A stretch of 64,000 bases of DNA, from NCBI RefSeq assembly GCF_000236925.1, contig NC_016941.1:2108001-2172000 (forward strand), given 5' to 3'. Within the stretch, counting starts at the first letter, position 1. Each line of letters starts with the position of its first letter. Shown in pieces: positions 33,432 to 41,703 of the stretch. A model generated the notes under the pieces. It ran no database searches and was not told where the DNA came from. It worked only from the letters and a program-made list of their open reading frames with translations. Made by a program: the position numbers and the translations under genes. The stretch comes from Staphylococcus argenteus (GTDB lineage: Bacteria > Bacillota > Bacilli > Staphylococcales > Staphylococcaceae).

Positions 33432-34097
33432 TTAATCAACGTCATGTTGAAATGATGTTAATGCTTCTTTAATGTCTTGGTCACCACTAATAATTTGAAA
33501 TTCTTGGTTATTATAATGATTTGATGTAACAATTTCTTTTAAAACAGTCGCAACATCTTCTCTAGGTATTTCGCCTTTACCTTCAAAATATTGTGCAGCT
33601 TCAATTTTTCCAGATCCTGCAGCATTAGTTAATGCACCCGGATGTAATATTGTATAGTTTAAGCCCGAACGTCTTAAGTAATCATCTGCGTAATGTTTAG
33701 CAATCGTGTATGGTTTTAAATCACCACTTGCATCGAAAGCTTGTCGTCTCGAATCATATGTTGATACCATGACATAATGCTTAACACCCGCTTCTTTACT
33801 AGCAATCATCGATTTAACAGCACCATCTAAGTCAACGATAATTGTTTTATCTGCCCCCGTACTTCCTCCAGATCCTACAGAAAAAATAACTTTATCAAAA
33901 GGTTTAAATGTCTCAGTTAATGTCTCAATTGAATCATTTTCTACATCAACTAACGTTGCTTTCATACCTTGTGATTTTAACGCGTTTAATTGATCTGATT
34001 GTCTAACACCTGCTGTAAATGCCACATTTTCTTTTGCTAATTGTTGCACTAATAATGAACCTACGCCACCATTAGCACCTATAACTAAAATATTCAT
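33432..34097 (-). CDS. NAD(P)-binding atypical short-chain dehydrogenase (NmrA/YhfK-like)
   Basis: 221 residues, Rossmann fold. N-terminal MNILVIGANGGVGSLLVQQL gives the GxxGxxG nucleotide loop; YTIAKHYADDYLRRSGLNYTILHPGAL is the conserved Y-x3-K-like region and strand of atypical SDRs used as NAD(P)H sensors or reductases. AAGGAGGAAAATGTAA precedes the ATG. Divergent from czrA. Substrate unknown. Confidence 0.8.
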   Translation of the reverse strand: MNILVIGANGGVGSLLVQQLAKENVAFTAGVRQSDQLNALKSQGMKATLVDVENDSIETLTETFKPFDKVIFSVGSGGSTGADKTIIVDLDGAVKSMIASKEAGVKHYVMVSTYDSRRQAFDASGDLKPYTIAKHYADDYLRRSGLNYTILHPGALTNAAGSGKIEAAQYFEGKGEIPREDVATVLKEIVTSNHYNNQEFQIISGDQDIKEALTSFQHDVD

Positions 34098-34208
34098 TTA
34101 CATTTTCCTCCTTTTTAATAGCCACTATGCCATACCACGTTCTGCACTTTACAAAACTTTAAACACCATAAAAAAGATTTGACATCCGATTAAGAACATT
34201 ATAAATTA

Positions 34209-34232
34209 ATATATGAACAAATATTCATATGA
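34209..34232. promoter_or_regulatory. CzrA operator
   Basis: Inverted repeat ATATGAA (34211-34217) / TTCATAT (34224-34230) just before czrA, of the kind bound by ArsR/SmtB zinc repressors (TGAA-N6-TTCA type). It overlaps the likely promoter, so apo-CzrA would block czrAB and zinc would release it. Confidence 0.75.
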
Positions 34233-34247
34233 AAGGATTGTCATATA

Positions 34248-34568
34248 ATGTCAGAACAGTATTCAGAAATACATACAGATACTTTAGAACGAGTCACTGA
34301 TATTTTCAAGGCATTAGGTGATTACAATCGAATACGTATTATGGATTTACTATCTGTGAGCGAAGCAAGCGTTGGTCACATATCACACCAATTAAACTTA
34401 TCTCAATCGAATGTCTCTCATCAATTGAAATTACTTAAAAGCGTTCATCTTGTAAAAGCAAAACGACAAGGTCAGTCAATGATTTACTCATTAGATGACA
34501 TCCACGTAGCAACTATGTTAAAGCAAGCTATTAATCACGCGAATCATCCTAAAGAAAGTGGGTTATAA
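34248..34568 (+). CDS. czrA: Zinc-responsive ArsR/SmtB repressor
   Basis: 106-residue winged-helix repressor that senses Zn(II)/Co(II) at the alpha-5 helix site. The four ligands of S. aureus CzrA are present at the same numbers: Asp84, His86, His97 and His100 in DDIHVATMLKQAINHANH. Recognition helix in LNLSQSNVSHQLKLL. AAAGGATTG ribosome site. Its stop lies one base before the czrB ATG. Confidence 0.96.
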   Translation: MSEQYSEIHTDTLERVTDIFKALGDYNRIRIMDLLSVSEASVGHISHQLNLSQSNVSHQLKLLKSVHLVKAKRQGQSMIYSLDDIHVATMLKQAINHANHPKESGL

Positions 34569-34569
34569 T

Positions 34570-35550
34570 ATGTCTCATTCACATCATCATCACGACCACA
34601 TGCACAGTCATGTGACAACAAATAATAAGAAAGTATTGTTTATTTCGTTTTTAATTATTGGCTTATACATGTTTATCGAAATCATCGGTGGTCTTCTTGC
34701 TAATAGTTTGGCATTATTATCTGATGGTATCCATATGTTTAGCGATACATTTTCATTAGGTGTTGCACTTGTGGCATTTATTTATGCTGAAAAAAATGCC
34801 ACAACTACGAAAACATTTGGTTATAAACGCTTCGAGGTGCTTGCAGCATTATTTAATGGTGTAACACTTTTTGTAATAAGTATTTTGATAGTTTTTGAAG
34901 CGATTAAACGTTTCTTTGTTCCTTCAGAAGTTCAATCAAAAGAAATGTTAATCATTAGTATTATTGGTTTAATTGTCAATATCGTTGTTGCATTCTTTAT
35001 GTTTAAAGGCGGCGACACTTCACACAATTTAAATATGCGCGGTGCTTTTCTACATGTTATCGGAGACTTACTAGGTTCAGTTGGCGCCATTACTGCAGCT
35101 ATTTTAATTTGGGCATTTGGATGGACAATCGCCGATCCTATCGCAAGTATTTTAGTTTCAGTTATTATTTTAAAAAGTGCTTGGGGTATCACAAAGTCTT
35201 CAATTAATATTTTAATGGAAGGCACACCAAGTGATGTTGATATAGATGAAGTTATAACTACTATTAAAAAGGATTCACGAATACAAAGCGTGCATGATTG
35301 CCATGTTTGGACAATTTCGAATGATATGAATGCATTAAGCTGTCATGTTGTTGTAGACCATACATTGACAATGAAAGAATGTGAATTATTATTAGAAAAT
35401 ATTGAGCATGATTTATTACATTTAAATATTCATCATATGACTATTCAATTAGAAACACCTAATCACAAACATGATGAATCGACTATATGTTCAGGAACAC
35501 ATAGTCATTCACATAACCACCATGCTCATCACCACGCACACGTACATTAA
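34570..35550 (+). CDS. czrB: Zinc/cobalt cation diffusion facilitator
   Basis: 326-residue membrane exporter of the CDF family, driven by proton antiport. His-rich N-terminus (MSHSHHHHDHMHSH) and C-terminus (HSHSHNHHAHHHAHVH); six membrane segments; transport-site motifs SDGIHMFSDTFSLG (TM2) and HVIGDLLGSVGAI (TM5) with the HxxxD/DxxxD zinc ligands. C-terminal cytoplasmic domain VHDCHVWTIS. I start at ATG 34570, one base after czrA's stop. Ends at a perfect terminator. Confidence 0.96.
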   Translation: MSHSHHHHDHMHSHVTTNNKKVLFISFLIIGLYMFIEIIGGLLANSLALLSDGIHMFSDTFSLGVALVAFIYAEKNATTTKTFGYKRFEVLAALFNGVTLFVISILIVFEAIKRFFVPSEVQSKEMLIISIIGLIVNIVVAFFMFKGGDTSHNLNMRGAFLHVIGDLLGSVGAITAAILIWAFGWTIADPIASILVSVIILKSAWGITKSSINILMEGTPSDVDIDEVITTIKKDSRIQSVHDCHVWTISNDMNALSCHVVVDHTLTMKECELLLENIEHDLLHLNIHHMTIQLETPNHKHDESTICSGTHSHSHNHHAHHHAHVH

Positions 35551-35558
35551 TGATTTTA

Positions 35559-35597
35559 ACCTACTCCCATTGATTAAACTTTTCAATGGGAGTAGGT
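35559..35597 (+). terminator. czrAB terminator
   Basis: Perfect 15-bp stem ACCTACTCCCATTGA / TCAATGGGAGTAGGT followed by TTTTTT. Confidence 0.9.
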
Positions 35598-35803
35598 TTT
35601 TTTGGGGTGCCTCGTTTGATTTTTGATGACGCAATGTTTATTATCAAATTTTCAACTATTATTTCTCACATTAGTCATATTTTTGACAATTTACTATTCT
35701 AATACTCTAACTTTAGTCACTTTAATTAAATTTTATTAGATATTAATATGAAAATAACGTGTTTTTTGTTATTGTATTTATATGAAGAAAAGGAGGCACC
35801 ACT

Positions 35804-36895
35804 TTGTTTACTTACTTTAAATCAGCATTAAAAAATGCTAAACCACAATTATTACTAACATTGATATATTCATTTATAGCATTTGCTGTAATTGCAGTTG
35901 TATATTTACTTGCTAATTTTCAGCTTGCTAAGAGTGTACAAACCATTTCAATTTATTCACAATTTGGGCAACAACCGCCAGGAGATGCATACTTGTTTGT
36001 TATCGCTATATTACTTATAGCAGCTGCACTTTCACTGTTTGTTTTCACTCAAATTTTCATCGGCATTATAAATGTTATGAAACGAGCAATGAAAAATGAG
36101 AAAGTACAATTTACCAATCTATTTATTGCATTTAAAAAAGGTAATTATTTAAAGAGCGTTATTATTGGGCTTGTATCTATAGCAATGCTTATCGTTCTTT
36201 CACTTCTGACATCATTACTGTACAAATTATTATCTCCAGTTTTAGAAATGATTATGAATTCAGTACAATCATCAGCTGCAGATAGTACACACATGATTGG
36301 TATCGCTATTACAACTCAAAGTATCATAATCATTGTTGTTTCATTGATTAAAGCAATAATTACTTGGTTATTGTTAATACCTGTTTTCAACTTTATGACT
36401 AGTTTCGTTGAATCAACTAACTATAAAGTAAAAACACACTTAGCTAATGGATTTAAAGCAATGAAAAATGGTCAAAAAACATTTATCAAATTTTTCATTG
36501 GAATTCTCTTATTAAACTTAATTACTATTTTATTTAAAGTACCTGTTGGTTACTTGATTACATTAAATACGCAATCACTCTCTCAAAATGTTGCAGAAAA
36601 TATCATAAAAGTTTATACAGTACTAACAATCATTTTATTTGTTGTTATTCATGCAATCATTTTAATGGGTATCGTGCAATATTACTTAAAACGTGGTCAA
36701 AAAATTACTAAACATAAAGTAAAATCAGCTGACAAAAACAAAAATGTCGTGACTGAACCAAAAAGTACAAAAGTAGAAAATGAAAAAGTGACAACATCTG
36801 TTGAAACAAAAACAGAAAAAGCACAAGATTCATTAAAAGATGAGACTACAAAAACGATTACTTCAGATAAACCAGAAGACAATCAACCAAAATAA
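35804..36895 (+). CDS. Six-span membrane protein with charged C-terminal tail
   Basis: 363 residues. The start is TTG at 35804, supported by AAGGAGGCACCACT. Six hydrophobic segments at about residues 17-39, 63-91, 118-143, 165-200, 228-251 and 273-295, then a Lys/Glu/Thr-rich tail (about 300-363) that is probably cytoplasmic and unstructured. No family is recognised with confidence; it appears to be a staphylococcal core gene. Just after the stop codon a strong hairpin and a tandem repeat begin. Confidence 0.65.
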   Translation: MFTYFKSALKNAKPQLLLTLIYSFIAFAVIAVVYLLANFQLAKSVQTISIYSQFGQQPPGDAYLFVIAILLIAAALSLFVFTQIFIGIINVMKRAMKNEKVQFTNLFIAFKKGNYLKSVIIGLVSIAMLIVLSLLTSLLYKLLSPVLEMIMNSVQSSAADSTHMIGIAITTQSIIIIVVSLIKAIITWLLLIPVFNFMTSFVESTNYKVKTHLANGFKAMKNGQKTFIKFFIGILLLNLITILFKVPVGYLITLNTQSLSQNVAENIIKVYTVLTIILFVVIHAIILMGIVQYYLKRGQKITKHKVKSADKNKNVVTEPKSTKVENEKVTTSVETKTEKAQDSLKDETTKTITSDKPEDNQPK

Positions 36896-36900
36896 AATTT

Positions 36901-36934
36901 AGAGCCCCTTACAACTTTAGTTGTTAGGGGCTCT
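36901..36934 (+). terminator. Hairpin after the membrane protein gene, first of a repeated series
   Basis: AGAGCCCCT-T-ACAACT pairs with AGTTGT-T-AGGGGCTCT around a TT loop, six bases after the stop codon. It probably terminates the gene although the T-run is poor; its right arm is the start of the tandem repeat at 36915. Confidence 0.6.
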
Positions 36935-37182
36935 TATGCATGCGCTTAGCGCAGGCGCTCCTACTTTTCAACTTTAGTTGTTAGGGGCTCTTATGCAGTT
37001 GATGCGCAGCATCCAACTGTGTTCCTCTTATTCTACTTTAGTTGTTAAGGGCTCTTATGCATGCGTTTAGCGCAGGCGCTCCTACTTTTCAACTTTAGTT
37101 GTTTGGGGCTCTTATACAGTTGATGCGCAGCATCCAACTGTGTTCCTCTTATTCTACTTTAGCTGGTTAGGAACTCCTTTCT
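36915..37182. repeat. 121-bp structured tandem repeat, two copies plus partial third
   Basis: Each unit begins with CTTTAGTTGTT and is made of a 57-base part (A) and a 64-base part (B): A at 36915, B at 36972, A' at 37036, B' at 37093, and a partial unit at 37157. Copies differ at only a few positions. Part A contains GGGGCTCTTATGCATGCG and GCGCAGGCGCTCC; part B contains the imperfect palindrome around CAGTTGATGCGCAGCATC. No reading frame covers it. Confidence 0.85.
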
Positions 37183-37358
37183 AAAATAACTAAGTGCATT
37201 GTCTATACATAGTTGGGTAAATTCTATTAGAATAAATATTGTTAAACAGCGACCTCATTAATTAAACGAGAAACTTTAGTAACTGATTAGGAGTAACCAC
37301 TATAACCATAGGCATCACCACTTTATTAAGAAATTAGCCATCATCTATTCAAATTGCC

Positions 37359-37398
37359 CTATAAATATTTGAACATGAACATGTTTAAATATTTATAG
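37359..37398. repeat. 40-base near-perfect palindrome
   Basis: A 19-bp stem with one G-U position and a 2-base loop; arms start CTATAAATATTTGAACATG and end with the complement, followed by TATAAGGTTTTT. It may be a terminator of a lost gene or a structured DNA site. The surrounding 37191-37660 has no intact gene. Confidence 0.6.
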
Positions 37399-37421
37399 TA
37401 TAAGGTTTTTCATTTCGTTAA

Positions 37422-37520
37422 CAACTCGATAAACAAGGGATAGAATGGTTGTCAGACACTGAATTACGGAATTATTTATTTGTTACAGATGATAAAGATA
37501 AAAAAATAGTACAAACATGA
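37422..37520 (+). pseudogene. Possible gene remnant, 32 codons
   Basis: An open frame without a start codon reads QLDKQGIEWLSDTEL followed by RNYLFVTDDKDKKIVQT and a stop. The composition is protein-like (amphipathic, charged) and unlike the AT-rich noise around it. It begins after an in-frame TAA and has no ribosome site. I take it as the 3' remnant of a lost gene; the family is unknown. Confidence 0.35.
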
Positions 37521-37664
37521 TAAAATTGTGCATGTCTAAACAATCAAAAATGTACATTATTAAATTATCATTGCCATTCAACTAAGTGTAGACGATTCAA
37601 ATAGTGTTGGTTTTACAAGATAATTTAAACTTATAACCATTCAACATAAAAAGGAGATGTAACC

Positions 37665-37751
37665 ATGACATATGGATCAATTATAGCTATACTCTGCGCG
37701 CTATTTGTAGTGTTCTTTATTCCATACATGGAGAAGAAAAATAAGAAATAG
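37665..37751 (+). CDS. 28-residue single-span membrane peptide
   Basis: ATG at 37665 with a strong AAGGAGATGTAACC site. The peptide starts MTYGSIIAILCALFVVFF, one membrane helix, and ends IPYMEKKNKK, a positively charged tail. Form is that of small stress or type I toxin-like membrane peptides, but I cannot match it to a known one and see no clear antisense RNA. A strong terminator follows at 37789-37834. Confidence 0.6.
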   Translation: MTYGSIIAILCALFVVFFIPYMEKKNKK

Positions 37752-37788
37752 CACAAGTGTTTGAAGCAAAATATTTATAAGCACACAA

Positions 37789-37834
37789 AAAAGCAGTAAG
37801 ACATTTTCTAATCGAAAATAACTTTACTGCTTTT
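37789..37834. terminator. Bidirectional terminator between the small peptide gene and the HAD gene
   Basis: AAAAGCAGTAAG pairs with CTTTACTGCTTTT (one bulge) with an inner ATTTTC/GAAAAT stem. Confidence 0.8.
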
Positions 37835-37880
37835 GTGTATATTACTCATCAACTATTGTAAATTAAATATAAAAACACAA

Positions 37881-38738
37881 TTATTCAGCTAAAAAATGAT
37901 CTGCTAAATATTTAGCTGCGCCATCTTCTTCATTCGTATATGTCGTTACGTCTGAAGTTAATGCTTGTATTTCAGGGCGTGCATTTTTCATAGCAACTGT
38001 ATGATGACCAAATTCAAACATTGCTCTATCGTTATCACTGTCTCCAATAACCAATGTTTCATCTTGACGAATGCCAAAGTGTTCAATCATTTCTTTAATA
38101 CCCGTCCCCTTATCAGTTTGATAAGCCATTGTTTCTGCATTAAATCTCGATGAATTAGAAACACTGATATGTAGTTGCACATGATTTTGCTTTAATTCAT
38201 CTCTAAATGTCGTGATTTTTTCTAAATTCGAACTGAAAAGATAAATTTTGGAATATTCACCTTTCGGAAACTCACTTACCCACTCAATCTTACCTGCAAG
38301 TGCATCTTGTCGAGAAGACCATTCACTATGACTCACACCATTAATGGGATCTTGACTATGAATCATCTCTCGCATCCATGTTTCATCTTCTTTTAAAGCT
38401 ACTCTATTTCCTTCAAATGGGAATACTTCATAATAAATATGTTGTTGCTTAGCTAAATTAACTATTTGTTTTACCTGAGTTAAAGATAAACCATGTTTAA
38501 AAATAATTTGCCCATCTACTTCACCAATAGTACCATTTGAACTAATAATACCATCAACAACAAAATCTTGAGGAACTAGTTGATGTATTTCAGAATGTGA
38601 ACGACCAGTTGCTAAAAATACTTTGAACCCTTTTTCTCGCAACTGCTTAATAACATCTTTGGTATAAGTTGTCGCCTTATTATTCTCATGTAAAATCGTA
38701 CCATCCATGTCTAAAAATATTGCTTTTACGTTATCCAT
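37881..38738 (-). CDS. Cof-type HAD-superfamily phosphatase
   Basis: 285 residues from ATG 38738 (MDNVKAIFLDMDGTIL) with GTGGAGGATAAT upstream. HAD motifs: I LDMDGTI, II SSNG, III Lys region, IV GDSDNDRAMFEF. Cof-type HAD enzymes dephosphorylate sugar phosphates or cofactors such as PLP and FMN; the substrate cannot be read from sequence. It follows the ABC ATPase gene by 67 bases on the same strand. Confidence 0.85.
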   Translation of the reverse strand: MDNVKAIFLDMDGTILHENNKATTYTKDVIKQLREKGFKVFLATGRSHSEIHQLVPQDFVVDGIISSNGTIGEVDGQIIFKHGLSLTQVKQIVNLAKQQHIYYEVFPFEGNRVALKEDETWMREMIHSQDPINGVSHSEWSSRQDALAGKIEWVSEFPKGEYSKIYLFSSNLEKITTFRDELKQNHVQLHISVSNSSRFNAETMAYQTDKGTGIKEMIEHFGIRQDETLVIGDSDNDRAMFEFGHHTVAMKNARPEIQALTSDVTTYTNEEDGAAKYLADHFLAE

Positions 38739-38805
38739 ATTATCCTCCACTATCAATACTATATTAATTAAATTGTGTCATTATTACCTAGTATTTGCAA
38801 AGTAT

Positions 38806-39588
38806 TTACTCGAACATCATCATTGAAAAACGTTGTTTCCATCGTTGAACTTTTACTTTTTTTCGGAAGAAATGAGACATGTTTTCAGATGTTAATATTT
38901 CTTCTACAGCACCTTGTTGAATACTCTGACCATCTTTTAACAGTAAAATTTTGGAAAAGTTGGCAGTGATTTCTTCAATAAAGTGCGTTACATAAATCAT
39001 TGCTAGTGTTGGATACGTATCTGACAGTGAGTCTAATATGTTCAACAGCGACTCACGAGCAATAAAATCTAATCCGGCTGCTGGCTCATCTAAAATTAAA
39101 ATACGTGGTTGCCCCATTAATGCTCTAGCAATCATTACACGTTGTTTTTCACCAGTAGATAAATAACCTATAAATTGTTGAGCTTTATCAGACATTTCTA
39201 CTAATCTTAGCAATTGATGTGCTTCACTTATAATGTCATCATCCACGTTTTTATAAATACCTATAGATTTAAAAGCACCACTCATTACAACATCTATTAC
39301 CGTTTCACCCTCTTGAAATTTCTCCAATAAGCTATGTGATACAAATCCAATTTGTTGACGTACATCGTCTGCAGAATAACCTAATTTACCTGGTATTTTA
39401 CCGAATAGATTAACAGTTCCAGATGTTGCAGGTTCATATGCATTTAAAATATTTAGTAGTGTTGTCTTGCCAGCACCATTTAAACCATATAGAATCCATT
39501 TATCACCTTCATTAATTTGCCAAGAAACATCTTGTAATATAGGCTTACCTTGTTTAAGACGCCCAACATGATTCAATGTGATTAACAT
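38806..39588 (-). CDS. ABC transporter ATP-binding protein (YlmA/ModF-like)
   Basis: 260 residues from ATG 39588 (MLITLNHVGRLKQGKPI) with GGGAGGGG upstream. Walker A YGLNGAGKTTLL, Q-loop IGFVSH, signature YLSTGEKQRVMIARAL, Walker B RILILDEPAAGLD, H-loop VTHFIEE. No permease gene is adjacent. In strains without the transposon described below this would be the gene next to glmS. Confidence 0.85.
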   Translation of the reverse strand: MLITLNHVGRLKQGKPILQDVSWQINEGDKWILYGLNGAGKTTLLNILNAYEPATSGTVNLFGKIPGKLGYSADDVRQQIGFVSHSLLEKFQEGETVIDVVMSGAFKSIGIYKNVDDDIISEAHQLLRLVEMSDKAQQFIGYLSTGEKQRVMIARALMGQPRILILDEPAAGLDFIARESLLNILDSLSDTYPTLAMIYVTHFIEEITANFSKILLLKDGQSIQQGAVEEILTSENMSHFFRKKVKVQRWKQRFSMMMFE

Positions 39589-39714
39589 ATGCACCCCTCC
39601 CTTTTTAAGGCAATGTTCAATACTTTAAAATTATCGTAACATATTATAACGAATTGTCAGACTATTATAATAAATTAAAGTATTTAGAATCTCGTTTTTT
39701 ATATTCAAAATCAA

Positions 39715-39757
39715 AAATCAGACAGATGAAAAGTAAAATTTTCCATCAGTCCGATTT
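39715..39757 (-). terminator. Second hairpin terminator beyond the transposon's left end
   Basis: On the minus strand AAATCGGACTGATGGAAAA pairs with TTTTCATCTGTCTGATTT, followed by TTTTGATTTT. Lies in the 270-base gap between the element and the ABC gene, downstream of the next hairpin. Confidence 0.65.
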
Positions 39758-39797
39758 ATTATATAAGTCAAAACACGATAGTATAATTAAACAAAAA

Positions 39798-39838
39798 CAC
39801 CCTATTAGACATATCATCTAAAAGGGTGCCTTTTATAC
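39798..39838 (-). terminator. Probable original glmS terminator, displaced by the transposon
   Basis: CACCCT / AGGGTG with inner TTAGA/TCTAA, followed on the minus strand by TTTTTGTTT. It lies 14 bases outside the target duplication, where the end of the glmS transcript would be before insertion. It resembles the hairpin at 50198-50228 inside the element. Confidence 0.6.
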
Positions 39839-39851
39839 TTAAATTTTTAAA

Positions 39852-39856
39852 ACATG
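39852..39856. repeat. Target-site duplication, left copy (ACATG)
   Basis: Five-base ACATG directly outside the left terminal repeat; the same five bases follow the right end at 50299-50303. Tn7-family transposons make 5-bp duplications. Confidence 0.8.
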
Positions 39857-39874
39857 TGTGGGTTTGGAATAAAG
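39857..39874 (+). repeat. Left terminal inverted repeat of the Tn7-like element
   Basis: TGTGGGTTTGGAATAAAG; matches the right end at 15 of 18 positions in inverted orientation and starts with the TGTGGG expected of Tn7 ends. Confidence 0.85.
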
Positions 39875-39939
39875 ATTGATTAAAACTTAACAAGTTAAGA
39901 CATGAGTTAAAATTGACTTACAATTTTAGTTATAGTTTT

Positions 39940-40548
39940 TTATTTTCTTCTACAGATATTATAATTCGTTGCTTTTTTACTTTTTTCATATGCATTTTCT
40001 ATATATTTAGTTGGATTACCCAAAAATTCATCTTCTTCTACTAAAGAAATAAAAGATCCTGTTAATGCATCTATATTTTTACATTCATCACACGTATATT
40101 CTATAGGTTCTTGATTAAATCTATTCTTCACTATTATGTCATATAAATAACTATTGTCAGTATGAATAGCGGTATGACCATCTGAATTAGTAACAGAATT
40201 TCTTAACCATGAATAATCACCATTATGCTTCATAACAACCCCTACAACACCATTAGTACTAGATGTTCTATCTCCTCTTTTCATTTGTTTAACTGAGTAT
40301 TCTATTTCCCAATCAATCCAATTACTTTCTTTCATATTAGGTGAAATAACTACAATTGTTACTGAAGTTGAATATATCTTATTTTTTAATTCTTCTTTAA
40401 TATACTCTGTTATTCTATCGGACATATCAGGAGAATCACTTGTCTCTCCTTGATAATATTTAGCATCTTCTCCTAGAGATTCCACTATTTTATCTCTTAA
40501 ATCTTTTGCTTCAGAGTATTTATATGAAATAAATGTTTTACGCGCCAA
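39940..40548 (-). CDS. thsB2: Thoeris TIR protein ThsB2 (ThsB-type TIR)
   Basis: 202 residues. The start codon is TTG at 40548, eight bases after GGAGGG. The whole protein is a TIR-like domain of the ThsB (MTH538/DUF1863-like) type: it starts MARKTFISYKYSEAKDLRDKI, compare the MAKRVFFSFHY start of B. cereus ThsB, followed by TSVTIVVISPNMKESNWIDWEIEYSVKQM, with the catalytic Glu expected in WEIEY. In Thoeris, ThsB-type TIRs respond to phage and convert NAD+ to a cyclic ADP-ribose isomer that activates ThsA. A CXXC (CDECKN) lies near residue 153. Third gene of thsA-thsB1-thsB2; 83 bases from the transposon's left end. Confidence 0.85.
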   Translation of the reverse strand: MARKTFISYKYSEAKDLRDKIVESLGEDAKYYQGETSDSPDMSDRITEYIKEELKNKIYSTSVTIVVISPNMKESNWIDWEIEYSVKQMKRGDRTSSTNGVVGVVMKHNGDYSWLRNSVTNSDGHTAIHTDNSYLYDIIVKNRFNQEPIEYTCDECKNIDALTGSFISLVEEDEFLGNPTKYIENAYEKSKKATNYNICRRK

Positions 40549-40575
40549 CTCTAAGTCCCTCCATTTTTAATATAT

Positions 40576-41610
40576 CTAATCTGAAAAAGCCTCTAATAAT
40601 TCTTCAAGAGACTCTACTATATATATAGGTTTTTTTAGATTTTCAAAGTATTCTATTTCAAAACTAACCCAATCAGATTGAACTGAATTCTCCGTTCTCA
40701 ACAAAACTAGCATTTTACTTTGCTCCATACGAGCCTTCAATACTTGTTTTGTATATTCACCAACATACTTCCTTTTTAAATAATCTTGATCCATAGTCCA
40801 ATCACAATAACACGTTTTATTTTGTTCATTAAAAACTCTTATAATATCTTCAACTGTCTTCTTATCTTTCGTACTATGAGAAATAAAAATATCATAGACT
40901 TTTTGAGATTGAATATTCTTATTTGTTAAATCATTATATAAATCTTCAGGTTTTTTAGTGTCTAAAGAAGCTCTCTCAGTTTGATATACTTTCTTCTTTC
41001 CTTTAAAATTTTCCCTTAGTTTCACATAGTGACCGTAATCTTGTAAATATTTAAAGGCTAAATTTCTAATCATTTTATTTTGTTCAGCATCATTTAATTT
41101 TCTAAAAAAACGCACTATATTTTCTGTATCAAATTTTTTTAATTCCGTTAGAATTTCTAGTTTTTCTTCTGTAGTTATATCTTTCTTATGATAAGCTTTC
41201 ATATAAATATTTAAGTATTCTGGATCAACTTTTTGAGTATATCTCTTAGCTTTTATTAAACGTTCTTCAATTTTCCAATTCTTATTCTTCCTACTCTTTT
41301 CTAAAGCTGCTTTTTTTATTTTTATCTCTGAAGCAATATAATTCTCTTTATGTTTTTTCATTCTTCCTGCTGAAAGAATGTATTTTACTTGAGGAATCGA
41401 GAAAAAATATTCTTCTGCACTTTTCGTATTATATCTATTTTTGATTTTTTTAACTTTATATAGGTGTTGCGCTTTTTCTTTGTAAGTTTGCTGTCTTTCC
41501 ACAATTATATTCCACTGGTATGGAAATAATCGCTGAAATTCTTTTAGTAAAATATACCTCGTATATTTCTCTGGCAAAATTTCTGCTACTTGTCGTATAG
41601 GGTACTTCAA
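40576..41610 (-). CDS. thsB1: Thoeris TIR protein ThsB1 (long N-terminal domain plus C-terminal TIR)
   Basis: 344 residues as drawn. Residues about 1-235 are Lys/Glu-rich and helical with no family I know; about 238-340 is a TIR domain: VYDIFISHSTKDKKTVEDII, YCDWTMDQDYLK, MLVLLRTENSVQSDWVSFEIEYFE with the probable catalytic Glu in FEIEY. The drawn start is TTG at 41610 without a good ribosome site. The frame stays open 48 codon-like bases further (KVKRKHDHEEVYFNKS) up to a TTG at 41663 that follows AGGTGAG but is one base out of frame, so the natural start may have been lost by a one-base deletion in the GGG at 41659-41661. It sits between thsA and thsB2. Confidence 0.75.
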   Translation of the reverse strand: MKYPIRQVAEILPEKYTRYILLKEFQRLFPYQWNIIVERQQTYKEKAQHLYKVKKIKNRYNTKSAEEYFFSIPQVKYILSAGRMKKHKENYIASEIKIKKAALEKSRKNKNWKIEERLIKAKRYTQKVDPEYLNIYMKAYHKKDITTEEKLEILTELKKFDTENIVRFFRKLNDAEQNKMIRNLAFKYLQDYGHYVKLRENFKGKKKVYQTERASLDTKKPEDLYNDLTNKNIQSQKVYDIFISHSTKDKKTVEDIIRVFNEQNKTCYCDWTMDQDYLKRKYVGEYTKQVLKARMEQSKMLVLLRTENSVQSDWVSFEIEYFENLKKPIYIVESLEELLEAFSD

Positions 41611-41703
41611 GCTTTTATTAAAATAAACTTCTTCGTGATCATGTTTTCTCTTTACTTTCCCAAATTACTCACCTATCTTTCTAAAGCATTAAAACCCCAT
41701 GAA

